From assembly GCA_946699065.1 (NCBI GenBank), contig CAMPDV010000083.1:558001-622000 (forward strand): DNA of 64,000 nucleotides. The letters are read 5' to 3'. The translations under genes and the position numbers were made by a program. Each line of letters starts with the position of its first letter. The first letter of the stretch is position 1. This DNA comes from Loxodes magnus (taxonomy: Eukaryota; Ciliophora; Karyorelictea; Loxodida; Loxodidae). The notes under the pieces are model-generated. The model had not been told where the DNA came from and did no database searches. It saw only the letters and a program-made list of their open reading frames with translations. Shown here piece by piece: positions 51,583-63,151 of the stretch.

Positions 51583-54357
51583 TCACTCTAAATTTTCTAT
51601 TACAATATCATAAATTTTCTCCTTTTTTTCAATTGAATTTTTACTAGTTTGCTTACTTTCCAGATTTGAATCTTCATTACATTCTTCTGAATCAATAGAA
51701 TTATCGTTGAAGCTGTAGAGTATATCTTTATGCTATTCATTTTGATTTTTTTCACTTTCTTCTTTCTAAATTTAGATTTCTTAACTATCTTTTTAAGGAT
51801 TTTCAGCACTTTGTTTTTGATGTTAATCTTTTTCTTTTTTTGAAATTTTTTTTTCTTTTGACTAGTCTTTTTAGACTTCACCTAAAAATTCATTAATTTC
51901 ATTAATTTATTTTACCTAAATAAAAAATTCATTTTTCTGGCTAAAATGAGGAATTTATTATTCTTTTTTACGTAAACTGGTTTTCTTTTGCATCACCATT
52001 TTTTCTGATTGTGATTTTTATAAATTGTTATCGTCTGAATTTTCATCAGCATTATCTTCATTTATAGTTTCTGATATTTATCAGCTCTCTTTACTTTGAG
52101 CACTTCATTAATTTCAGTATTTATTTTGAAGAAGCGAAAGTTTAGGATTTATTGATTATTCAGTTTTCTTAAAGCTAGTTTTACTGTTTCCTTTATTTAT
52201 ATTATTTTAATCCTCTAAAAATGCAATTTAATTATTTTATTTCTTGGATTTTTCAGGACTAATAGCAGATCTTGGTGTTTTTATTACTGTAAGAGTATTT
52301 TTTAGCTCTTAAATATTTTTTTCTATTTCACTTAATCTCTAGTCAATTTTATCTTCCTTCTTGAAATCTCTTGATTTATTTCAGGATTTTTTTGCTATAT
52401 TTAAAAATTACTTGTTACAGCCACTAGTCTCCTTTCTGCTTTTTCTACAAGATCAGTAGTAACTTTGTTTATAAGGAAATGTTTTAACATACCTTTTTAG
52501 TCGTTACTGTCAATTTAGCCTTTTTGATTAGAAGTGATTTTAGTTTTTCCTTCTATGTGAGTCATTCTTTTCTATCTCATAAATTAAGTTGTTCTTTTTT
52601 TGTTTTATCTAAATTAGGAGACTAAGTTCATTTTTTTGTCTTCCATCAGCTTTTACTAATCCAACGACATTTTTCAAATATCCATTAGATCAGTTTTAAA
52701 CTACTTGAACACTTTTAAGAAATCACTCTTGCTTAATACAAGAAGCTCACTGAACTAAGTTGATTTTACAGTTTCTTATCTAATTTCATATTAAGAGTCG
52801 TTTAAATCACTTAGAGTATCTGAATTGTAACTCATTTATAAGTAAAAAGTTAAATCACCAAAGTGTTGTCCTTCCTATAAATGGTAAAAAGGAAACTCGT
52901 CATTTTGTACTTTTACAAGGAACTAAACTTAGCCTTTAATTATAAAATACATTTCATTTGCAGGATCACCAGTTTAATATACAACTTAATTCTTTAGTAA
53001 TTTAAAAGGTTTCAAGCATTCAGAAAATGCTGCTATTAAGTGTACAGGTCGATTCTGAAAAAAGAGCAATTTCTTCAGTAATACTTCGTTCATCTTTATT
53101 GTCAGTTCATTTTTCAAACTTTGAGGTAAAGCATTGAGCAATTCTCATCTATCCTGCTTATTTTTTTATTCGTTATACTTAAGCGTTTTTATTATTTTAA
53201 GCGTAAATTGCTTATTCAATTAATACTCCTTTGTTATTACTTTTAAAACATCCAATTACTTGGCAAGTTCAGTATTTCTTCTACTAGTCTGCGTCATTAA
53301 GTTAGTGACATTACCAATTATATAAGTATAAAAGAATATCCCTAAGAAAAGAATGAAACTTGCTACAACTCTTTCCAGTTCGTTTTGAGGAACGATATCT
53401 CCAAAACCAACAGTAGCCAAAGTGGTTATAGTGTAATAAAAGCTTACAACATACTTTTCTAAATTAGATTTGTCATTATATCTATAAAAAGTTACTCAGG
53501 TATCATAAGAAAAATTCTCAAAAGCAGCTGTAAAATACCAAACACAAGTTACAAAATGAGCTATAGAAATATAAACGATGAAGAAATAAATGAACTTCTC
53601 AACTTATATACTCATCCTTAAACACTAAGTTATAACATTAAATCCTCTATTTTAGTTCTAAAAAGATTTGGTTATTCTTAATAACTTAGTCATTTTTAGA
53701 ATTTTAGCTATTCTAGGAAATTTCCTTAATCTAAAAAATTCTTAGAAAGCTTTTCCGTTTGTGATTAGTTCAAATGGCAAGCACGAAAATAAGTCGATAA
53801 ATAGTCATCCAGTAACATATTTATAAATGATTTTCTTATGATCGATTATTAGATTGTCGTTGCTATCAAAATAGCTGGAATTTAAGTTTATTAGAATATC
53901 TAAAAAGAACGTAAAATCTATGATCAACTCGAAGTAAGTTCAACCTATATCTTCATTTTCCACAAAAGCTATCCTATAAGGAGTCACTATTATAGTGTAA
54001 ATCAAAAATCTAAATTACAAATTACAATATTATTAACTAGTCAAATCTCTTTTTGAAAGGATCGTCATGATAGAATATTCATTTTCCTTTGTACTCTGGA
54101 TTATCTCTTGTTTTCTAATAATTGTTATCAAACTTTATTTTCATTAAAATTCCTTACCTCATTTGTCTCAGTCTTTTTCTAGATATCATAAGTAGGCACT
54201 TTCTAATATGATTTTTTGTCAAAAAAATTTTATCTACTATTCTAATTTTATCTGATTACTTGTTAATCCCCTATGGTTTCATCCATGCCAAAAGAAGTAT
54301 CTAGAATATTAAGATGTATAGAAAAATCTTACTAGTTGATCTAACTTTGGATTACAT
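51583..54357 (-). CDS. Voltage-gated K+ channel, EAG/CNG-like, with degenerate cyclic-nucleotide-binding domain
   Basis: About 891 residues. Opens a K+-selective pore on depolarisation in the plasma or ciliary membrane. Segments: S1 88-106 (IVTPYRIAF follows), S2 118-135, S3 156-173, S4 182-206 with regularly spaced basic residues (FFRLRKFPRIAKILKMTKLL), S5 228-252, selectivity filter TVGFGD at 291-296, S6 about 305-328, C-linker, then a CNBD-like fold (DPANEMYFIIKGQVQFLV; EGQHFGDLTFYLQMSYN). The CNBD lacks the Arg-Ser/Thr-Ala of the phosphate-binding cassette, so cyclic nucleotide binding is doubtful. The long tail is acidic/Lys-rich. Four introns restore conserved sequence: 54301-54332, 54133-54157, 54010-54025 and 52463-52488. 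Several Trp in classical positions are TGA (KGKWIF, IGWTYF, VTGWLF, DTWVTF). Stop taken as TGA 51583-51585; a TAA is at 51520-51522. The start uses the 32-nt first intron; an internal ATG at 54285 is the alternative. Confidence 0.93.
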
Positions 54358-54402
54358 ATTTGTTAAGATTATATAAACTTTATTGATGTTTATTAATATT
54401 TA

Positions 54403-54876
54403 TCAAAATGAAGTAAGTTTAGCCTTTTTTAAAGATAAATATTATACTTACGCTTTTATCTATTATTTATACTCTGTACCACAATTAGATTAGTATTAAG
54501 ATACCAAGTGCTGTATGAGACTATTTAGTCTGCCTTTTCTTGAGTTTTTTACTTAAGATTAAGCATACCTTGAAGAAATAGATATAATCAGTTGTATTTT
54601 TTAAATTTATTTCATTTAGATATTGGAACTTTCGCATTTTAGTTTAAAAAGTTTAGCTTTTATTTATATGACATTTTTTCTCTATTTAAGAGTTAGTATG
54701 TACAAATTAAGTAAAGTATCCAATAGAAAGTTTGGGTTTATTTATGAATTAAACTTTATTTATTTTCTAAAAAGACTCTTGAAGAGGTATCTTTTAAATG
54801 GACAAATATTCCCCTTTTATCGTCTTTTATAATTTAGATTCTTCTGGAAGTTATTTATTCTTATCATCTTATACAT
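54403..54876 (-). CDS. Possible small basic protein
   Basis: 157 codons from ATG 54876 to TGA 54403-54405: MYKMIRINNFQKNLNYKRRQ, RYLFKSLFRKQIKFNSQINP, then KNSRKGRLNSLIQHLVSQYQ. Lys/Arg/Gln-rich with no domain I recognise. It lies 46 bp upstream of the K+ channel start on the same strand. The opposite strand is also open (standard-code frame 54623-54832, hydrophobic), so strand choice is uncertain. Confidence 0.35.
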
Positions 54877-56250
54877 CCTTAATAATTAAAGATAACTAAG
54901 AATTTTTCCCTCAGTAGTAGAAAGTCTAAAATATCTCCCCTTTAACACTTATTTTAGGTTAGAATACCTAGAAAAGCAAAACTTGACTCTAGGATTTTTA
55001 ATACTTAGTACAAAAAGATAGGTTATTTAGCATAAGTTGATATAGCTAAATAGCAAATATAATAATACCTAAGTGAAGATTAAAGTATCAGTACTTTATA
55101 ACAATATTAAAACTAACTGATTAAGCATCTTAAATGTCTTTACTCTTATACTTGCTTAGCTTCTTTATCTTTCTATTAATTATTATAATTGCTAGCTTAA
55201 TATCTTATATTACTATCAAGGATTTTTATTTATATAGTGATACTAGATTATATACAGTATTTTAATAGCTTTTATTATATTTTTTTATTCTAAATCAAGA
55301 AAAATGAAAGAGGAGCTTATTAGATAAAATGAGTTATGCAATGAAAAGAAGTTAAATTAAAATGGAAAACTGATAACTAACTACTATAAGTGATGCTTAA
55401 TAAAATCTCCATATAAGTAAGAAAGTTTAAAATAACTAAGAAAGCAAAGATGAATCTAATTAATCTATAAGCTTATCTATTAGAAAATAAAAGGTATTTA
55501 CAATCCAATTTAATAACAAAGTAAACCTTATGTAATTAACAAGAAGGAAATTCTTATAAAAAATAATAATTTAACTATAAATTAAAAAGAAAGACATAAT
55601 AACCATTCTAGATAACTAACATATAAATACAATAATATAAAACTTTAAAAATTAACTTATAAACATATATCTGTTTCATTAGGGAATTTGCTTTATATAA
55701 TATTTTCTAGTATATTTATAGTTATTTATATGATATTCTTATACTCTAAAGTTAAAATAGTAATTAATTTTTTCTTACTTTGTATCCTTAAAAATTAAAA
55801 AGCATTTTATAGATAATCTTATAATCCTTGTTTTAATACTAGCTTGACTGTTATATTGACTACTAAGATTATTACTATAAATATACAGTTAAAAATTGAT
55901 ATGTAATGATAATCTACTCTAGCTATACTAAATAAAGTCTTTTGTAAGTATAAAAGCCTTTTTGATTCTAAAGCTGAATATTCTAAATCATAAGATAGAT
56001 TTATATCTCTTTAGTCAGAGATAACTTCTTTATTGCTATGATGTACTAATCCAGCAATTTTATAAATCACAATTCTAAAGCAAAGATTGTAAAATTAGAT
56101 TAATCCTTTATTTTTAGCTCCTGGAAGAGAACAGTTAGTAAAAGAGATAACTTGAGCAAATAAAAAGGGCTAAGGTTAGGATTGAAGCTGACATTAATTT
56201 CTAATTTTAGATAATTTATTTTCTTCATTTTATATTATAGATTCTTGAAG
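54877..56250. other. AT-rich intergenic
   Basis: About 1.4 kb with no coding signal that I trust. Confidence 0.5.
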
Positions 56251-57069
56251 ATGGATTAGGAAAATAGTTTTAATTAGAAATATTAGTTGCCTTAGTTTCC
56301 GCTCCCCGAAAATAGATATCACCTTTAAAAGTTATGCTCAGTGCTAAGGAGTAACTATGAAAGTTTACTACAGAATTTTATTGCTTATTAAACTGACTAT
56401 TTGAATAAAATGAATGAAATAAAAGAATTCAAAGAAAACCTTAATTATTCAAGCCTTGCTACTTATTAACTTAAGCATAAAAAAATTACTTCTATTATAG
56501 AAGTTTTACAATAGCAAAGGAAGACTTAAAGGAGTGAGTGACTAAAAATGATTATGGAACTATTAGAAATTTAAAAAAGTATTAAAGATGTTCAGCAGTT
56601 GAAGGGCTAGTTTGAAGATTAGTTCAAGCTCTCTGAAGAAATAACTAATTTTAAATTACCTGAAACAGAATAGGAAAAGCAGCTTTATGTTCTTTTGAAA
56701 AATTTGCAAATAGTATTTGGTACTGATGTTCTCATAAAGCTAAGAAAATAATTTGACTATTCAAAATACGATGAATAATTTGTAGATGATATCGCCAATC
56801 AATTTTGCTCTTTCAATTTCAAGGAGCATATATTCCAAGGTAAATGAATAGTCTTATATAAATGATTGAAAACAGTCATTTATATTTGAAAATGCAACTG
56901 TCAAATTAAGAAAACTGAGATTGAAATCAAAAAAAAGCAGAAACAAATAAGATAAGTAGAAAGGAATATTGAAAAGATCCAAAAGTAAATAAAGGTTCAC
57001 TTGATGTAACTTTAGAAACTGACAGCTTGCATAGAAATTGAGAAAGTTAAAAAAGATATTTTGGCTTAA
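56251..57069 (+). CDS. Coiled-coil protein, unassigned
   Basis: About 272 residues in one frame from ATG 56251 (MDQENSFNQKYQLPQFPLPE). Helical throughout: KLCSVLRSNYESLLQNFIAY, EWLKMIMELLEIQKSIKDVQ, QLYVLLKNLQIVFGTDVLIK, DEQFVDDIANQFCSFNFKEH, then a heptad-like C-terminal coil (EIEIKKKQKQIRQVERNIEK). A 36-nt intron at 56840-56875 is possible but keeps frame either way. The end is unresolved: coding flavour stops at TAA 57067-57069 and no in-frame TGA follows for over 500 nt, unlike the other genes here. Confidence 0.6.
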
Positions 57070-57819
57070 TCTTGTAAAATATTCATTCAAATTCTTTTAT
57101 TTCTTTTTTATACCTAATCTTAACTATTCTAGAGGTTTTTCTAGATCTTCTAGAGTATTAAATCTCTATTTCTTAAATAATCAGATAATCAAATATCTAA
57201 ATCACTATACTTAAATTCTATTACTTCTCTATTAATCTATTCAAATCAACAAAGTTAAACACTTATAGATTCCTTGATTAAGATATGGTTATTTAGAATA
57301 ATAATAAATAGTTTTGATACTGATAAAAGATTGAAAAACTTCAAAAAATATTAATTGATTTATATAGTAAAAATATATAAAAAGCTTATTAGCAATTTAA
57401 TACTTGTTGCTTATATTATAACAGTTTTTAGTATTTAGATATTGATATTTGTTTCAAATTAAGCTTATAAAAATCTATAAGGAATAATAGGAAGGTAAAG
57501 TAATTATAAGTGTTATAGATTTAAAATTAAACTATGCTAAAAATACTCCCTTTATATCCAATTATCTGCTTTCTATCACTTTAACTAAAATCCCTTTGAC
57601 ATTAATTACTTTAAGAGAAGAAATTCCAGAATATAGTAAATAATTTTATTAAATTGTTTTATTTTAAAGGAATTAATTAGTAAAATGATAATAAGAAATT
57701 AAATAAGATATTTAAAGGTAGAAATAGCAAAGCAGATAGTATATTTTAACTTAATATATAGTCAAATTTAGTGATAAATAGATATAATAATATATTACTT
57801 TTAGCCATTAAAGTTATCA
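57070..57819. other. AT-rich intergenic between convergent genes
   Basis: No coding signal that I trust, although the frame of the preceding gene stays free of TGA. Confidence 0.45.
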
Positions 57820-58284
57820 TCAAAAGTAATCTTTCTTGTAGTCTGAAACTTCAATAAACTGGAAATTTATGCTTACTCCAATTTTACAATTCTTTTTGAA
57901 GCACCTTTCTTTTATTAAGCCTTATTTTTAAGCTTTTTAAAACAAATCCAAAGCTATTTCAAAAAATTGACGTTAGTCAAGGTTTGATCAATTACAAGTA
58001 CCATGCTTCTATCATTCGTGGTTCCAAAAATCAAAGTTTTTATAATTAAAGGAAGGTCAATCTCTTTCCATTTAATCTACTAAGTGATAAATATTCTCTA
58101 TTTTTAGTTTGTTATTCTTTTGACAATATTATGGATGGTCTCCATCTGCTTCATTAGGTCATAATCCATGTATAGAATATTAAGCAGCATGGTTTCTGTT
58201 CTTCTAAAGAGCAAGGTAATAATAATTATCAGAGTAACCTGTACACTTTACCAAAAATATCACAAGAAATAGATAAGCTTTCAT
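57820..58284 (-). CDS. Secreted ribonuclease T2
   Basis: 154 residues. Cleaves single-stranded RNA through a 2',3'-cyclic intermediate, in the secretory/lysosomal route. A signal peptide covers residues 1-17 (MKAYLFLVIFLVKCTGY). The core strand NYYYLALQ is followed by active-site motif CAS I, SIHGLWP at 37-43 with catalytic His39, and CAS II, WNHEWQKHGTC at 87-97 with His89, Glu90, Lys93 and His94. All catalytic residues are present. W42, W76, W91 and W99 are TGA, which is decisive for the code because both CAS motifs require Trp. Oddities: at 154 residues it is shorter than typical family members (about 200 or more), and the Cys usual before CAS I is missing. An 18-nt GT-AG stretch inside IGVSINFQF might be an intron. 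The gene ends TGA TGA TAA at 57814-57822. Confidence 0.93.
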
Positions 58285-59309
58285 TATATTATTCAGATCT
58301 TTAATTAACCAATTATATCTTCCCTTTAATTACATATATATCTATTTATAAATTTGCTTATTATAACTCTATGTATATACTTTCTATTGTCTTACATAGC
58401 TTGTTCATGACTCTTTTCGCTTTACTTTACGTTTTAATAGATACTTAATCGAAAACATTTAATTATAAAACCTAGAATCATCCTTTTTTAAGAAATCAAC
58501 ACACCCAGGGAAGTTTCTACTTGAAATTATGTAATATATAACAAATTTTAAAGAAGAACAAGAAGCTTATTTGAATCACTAGCAACTATATATAAGAACT
58601 GATGTAATTTCTTAAAGAATAACAAATAGAAAGGTTCTTTTATTTAATTAGTCCTTGCTTTTGATTTTAATTTCTAGCTATCTTTACATAATTTATCTCT
58701 GTAAAATAATAAGCATATTAAAGGTATTTCTTCACTTAATTACGTGAAAATGTAATCAATTTGTTGCTGAATAGATCCATTAAAATTATTCTAAAGCTCC
58801 TGTTAAATGTTTTGTGAATTGATAAGTAATAGCTATTAGTAAGTCTTTATACAATAATTAGACTAAAATAATAAAATTTAATATTATTCACACCAAGCAT
58901 TATAATAGAAGTTATTAATTTAAAAATTAATTAAATTTTATTTTAATATTCATTGTTTGGTGATGATTTGAATCCTAAGTATCTTGTATTAAAAGTATTA
59001 TAGGAATTAAAATTTAATAAATAACTTAGTTAAATTTAATTTTTCTAGTAATCTACTTTTAAATCAAACTTAGTTGTCCAAATTAAGAATTTTAGATTAA
59101 ACAAGCCTATCTTTATGTTCTTATACTATTCTATAAGTCTTTATTTTATAAAATGGAAAAATAGCTTAATAAACCTTTATTATTTTACTGGTAATTAATA
59201 TAGAAGATTGGAATGCTAATATCATTATCTAAGTTAGATTGAGATTACCTTGAAAAGTAGGATATTAAAAATGCAGTAAGTTCAAAACTAACAATTTATT
59301 AAAATTACT
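58285..59309. other. AT-rich intergenic
   Basis: About 1 kb between the RNase T2 start and the 3' end of the next minus-strand gene. No gene recognised. Confidence 0.5.
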
Positions 59310-61421
59310 TCAAAATTGTTCATATTTACTTACGCTTCCTCCTCTTACTTGACCTTATTGATTATTTAAAGGCCTTCTCCTTTGTTGGTCTTACTTAATA
59401 ACTTGGTTTTATGAAAAATTTTGTTTTTCTTCTTCCTTGCGACTAAGCTAGTTACTTATGCTACCTTAATCACCTGTATATGATATCTATTTCTTAATTG
59501 TTACAGGAGGTCTTCCGGGAATATTTCTCATAGGTCTAGTTATAGTTCCGATTTCATTATCAACTTGCATGCACTAAAGCATTCTAAAAGGATTTTATCT
59601 AATGTTCTATTTGACATTTCTAACATTCCTTTTTAAATTTTGAATGGAATATCATTTCTAGTCTCTATTACTCTAATCTTAAATCATTTAATTTTACATT
59701 TATTCTGGAGTGTCCAAATATTCACTGATGCTTGCAAGTGTGTTATTGTATTTTCTCTCATATTTACTAAATTCCTAAGCAGGAATTGTGAATACTATAT
59801 TGTTTCTCAATTCATTTGTGCTTACTTGATTTTTCATTGTATCAACAGAATTAACTCTTCTTACTGATTTTTATCCTTCTTCTATAACCTTTTCTGCAGA
59901 TGGTTCTTATTTTTATTAAGGCTTTGCTGTAGGCTAATTAGCCATAGAAGTAGGTGCCGTCATTACCATTCTAAGAAGTTCTTTATAAAGTTGTTCAAAC
60001 GTTTTTTTAAAGTTCCTTATAACGGCCTGTTCTTGACCTGTGGCAACTTTTACTTATTAGCCGAATTGTTAAGGAACACTATTTTATTCAGAATTACTTC
60101 TTTAAAGACTAAGTTCAGATAATTTTTCATTACTTATAGCTTTTAATTCCCCTTCCTCTTCTTCTTCAATCACATTTAATTTTTTTTCTAATTTCTCTGA
60201 AAGTTTTATAACTTCCTTTTTCGCTATCTCTCTTTTTTTCTAAGCTTGTTCTAAACCTTTTTCCAAGCTCATTTTTTCTTATTCTAAAGCAATATTCCTC
60301 ACTTTTAACTCAGTCAATTGGTCTTATAAAATTTATTTGCTCTTAACTAATTCTTAAATCTACTCACACTGCTCAGATAATTATTTTCTACTCCTTTCCA
60401 ATTCTTCAGTTAATTAATGGCATCTTTCTTTATCTTTTATATCATTATTCTAATTCATGGCTTAGTTCTCTTTTAATTCCTTTATTGATTTCTCATGCTA
60501 TTCTTTTAAACGAAATATTTCGTGGTTAAATTTCGTTTATTTTAACTCATTTTCATGTTCTAGAAGTTTCATTTTTTATTGTAGTTCTTAGTTTAATTTA
60601 TTGCTTTCCTAAAGAGTTTACATCCAAGATTATAAATCTTTGTTCTTTTCTTCTAGTATTAGATTAATCTGCTATAATTCTTATTTAAGACTTTCGTTTT
60701 TTTGAACTTAAGCTTTATTATTTTCTTATAATTGAACTATTTAAGATTTAAAGTTTTTAGTATCATTTTCTGTGGCTTTATTTTACAACTATAGGCTCTA
60801 TATTTTTTCTTGTAATGCTCCTTTTTCTTCTTCATTAGCTTAGCTTTGCTTTTACAAATTTTAGATGGTTTACTAAAACTATTATATCTATGTGTTCAAT
60901 TCTTTGGTATTGCTCTTAAGTTATACATTCTCTCTTATTTTTTATTCAAAATCATCTTACTGTACTGATCCTTCTGAACTCTTATTGCTGCTTTAATTTA
61001 TTTGGAGTTTTATTTTGAGTTCATCAATTTCTCTCAATTAATTCACGTTTTCAACTTTTAACTTTTCAAGCAAATCTTTCTTTTTTTCAAAGTTAGAGAC
61101 GGAGTCTTAGTTAATCCTTTTTAATTCCGCTATTAAATTATCTTTTTCTTCATTGAAGTTCGTTTGATCATGAAGTTATTTTACAGTATTTTACAAAGAT
61201 TCCTAAAGCTATTCAATAGTCAACTTAAAACCTTCTGTCTCATCTTTTTGCTTTTTGGAATCTTATTTCTGTTTTTGTATTTTATCTTAGCAGTCTTTTA
61301 ATTCTTATTCCATCCTTAATACTAGATCTTGCATTTCATCCTTTGAAAAATTGGTTAGACCTTCTATCTTCAAACCTTTAGTTTTCTTCTTGTTTATATA
61401 TTCTTTAAACTTTGCTTTCAT
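59310..61421 (-). CDS. Long coiled-coil protein
   Basis: 703 residues, single exon, from ATG 61421 (MKAKFKEYINKKKTKGLKIE). Residues about 30-490 are near-continuous coiled coil rich in Lys, Glu and Gln (LVLRMEQELKDCQDKIQKQK; KLLEHENELKQTKFNHEIFR; KLSEKLEKKLNVIEEEEEGE). A less helical C-terminal third contains FKKTFEQLYKELLRMVMTAP, a Ser/Gln linker, NPFRMLQCMQVDNEIGTITR and a Gln/Arg tail ending RGGSVSKYEQF. It resembles golgin, basal-body or cytoskeletal tether proteins in architecture only, and I see no family-specific motif. Stop taken as TGA 59310-59312. A GTAAGT after RGGS could instead be an intron donor leading to a different C-terminus. Confidence 0.87.
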
Positions 61422-63151
61422 TTTTAATTAAATGACTCTATCAATTTAAATTAAAGGATGAGCAAATACGATAACAAACTAAGTTTTATAGCTTTAAAGT
61501 ATATAAACTAAATACTTCTAAGATCTGAATTCTTATTAAATCAGAAAGCTATTAATTAGACTAAATTACTTAAATAGCAAATACTAGAATTTTATTAAGG
61601 ATTAACATTTAATGTGGTAAGATAAATATCTAAACTGACTAATTATAAGCATTCTAGTATCATTTTAAAGGAATTTATTAATATAGATAGAGATACTTAT
61701 ATAATATTAACTTAATAAATTTTATTAGCAACTAAGGTAAAAATAATTAGACTCTTCACTTGATAAATATATAAACTTTAGTAACTCACAAAGATAAAGG
61801 ATATAAACTTATTATAATTTGACTCACTTTTTATTCTTTACTTTTGCTTATTTATTTAATACTGCTTGCTAATATTTTCTTCTTTATTCTATTACAAATT
61901 ATCTCTTTACTATAATAAAGCTTACACAACCTTTATACTTAGTTTCTAGTGATATTGTAAACAAGTACTTTACAGTAAGTTTTATCCCAGTGCATACATA
62001 CTTATTTAAAAGCAGTTGCAATTTACATTAATTAACTAATATAGTTATTTTAAATAATTATATTGTACCTTTTAATACTTTAATTAGTAATTAGTACTCT
62101 ACATGTGTGTTTGATAGTCATAATACTAAGCAAATTATGGATATTAGCTTTGAGTAAACATCTATTTAATTATAATATCTTAGTTACTATTTAGTATTTG
62201 TATTAGTACTAGTATTTAGTTGTATTTAGAAATCATCTTAAAACATATTTTAAACATACTGATATTTTATTATCTATTTAGATAAACTTATTGCATTAAT
62301 TTCTTATATATATCGCTTTTTAAAAGATTAGTTTACGCTTATGAATTTTAAGATAATTAACAATGATAATAAACCTCCTAGCATAGAACCAAGAATTAAG
62401 TTCTATCTTAGTTATAGTGAACTTGTATGATTCTATGACAATCATAATATTCTTAATTATTTCAAAGTATATATTTAAATGCAGTTATAGTTATAAGTAA
62501 ATTAATATGCTTTAGTTCCTTCTCCATATTTATATAACATCAAGCTTCTTTTTATCTTATTCACATATTCTTCAAACTTTAATACATATATACCAAATAA
62601 TAAAGGCCAATTTAAGCATAGCAGTTTAGCTATAGTAAAGATAAATAGCTTAAAAGCATTAAAAGAGTTAGACTAATAAAGAAGATAATAACTTATTAGT
62701 ATAAAGTTGATATTGTTATATAATCAAGGCTTACTTCATTGAACTGTTCTACTTTAATTATAACTAACTTAAGTTATTTGGATATTATTTACCCTATTTA
62801 TTTAATAGATTACTGCTATGCAGCATTTTTATAATTTAAGTTTAATAATAGAGGGGAATTAGAGAAATGAGATAAAGAGCGAATAATACTAAATACATTA
62901 GTTATAATTAAGATGAATCAAAATGGTGAAAATGTAATTAAATAATTCTAAGCTTATTATATAATATACATAAAGATAACAGTAAATTACCTTACTCTTA
63001 CAAAAAGTACAGATATTACATATTTATATCTTTACTAAATAGAATTACTTAACCATAAGTTAAAAGAATCTATTGATATTTCTATCCATTTTTATCAAAA
63101 CTATAGAGTATTGAAGATAATTAAAATTATTAAATGTTTAAATTAAAGATT
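61422..63151. other. AT-rich intergenic
   Basis: About 1.7 kb of A/T-dominated sequence. I see no gene, array or telomeric motif. Confidence 0.5.

Noticed and set aside
51600-51881. Lys-rich standard-code minus frame
   Set aside because: It is a shadow of the acidic/Lys-rich K+ channel tail read one frame off.
56854-57090. Standard-code minus frame, hydrophobic
   Set aside because: Antisense of the Lys/Glu/Gln coiled coil encoded on the plus strand.
59640-59867. Standard-code plus frame
   Set aside because: Antisense of the C-terminal third of the 703-residue coiled-coil gene.
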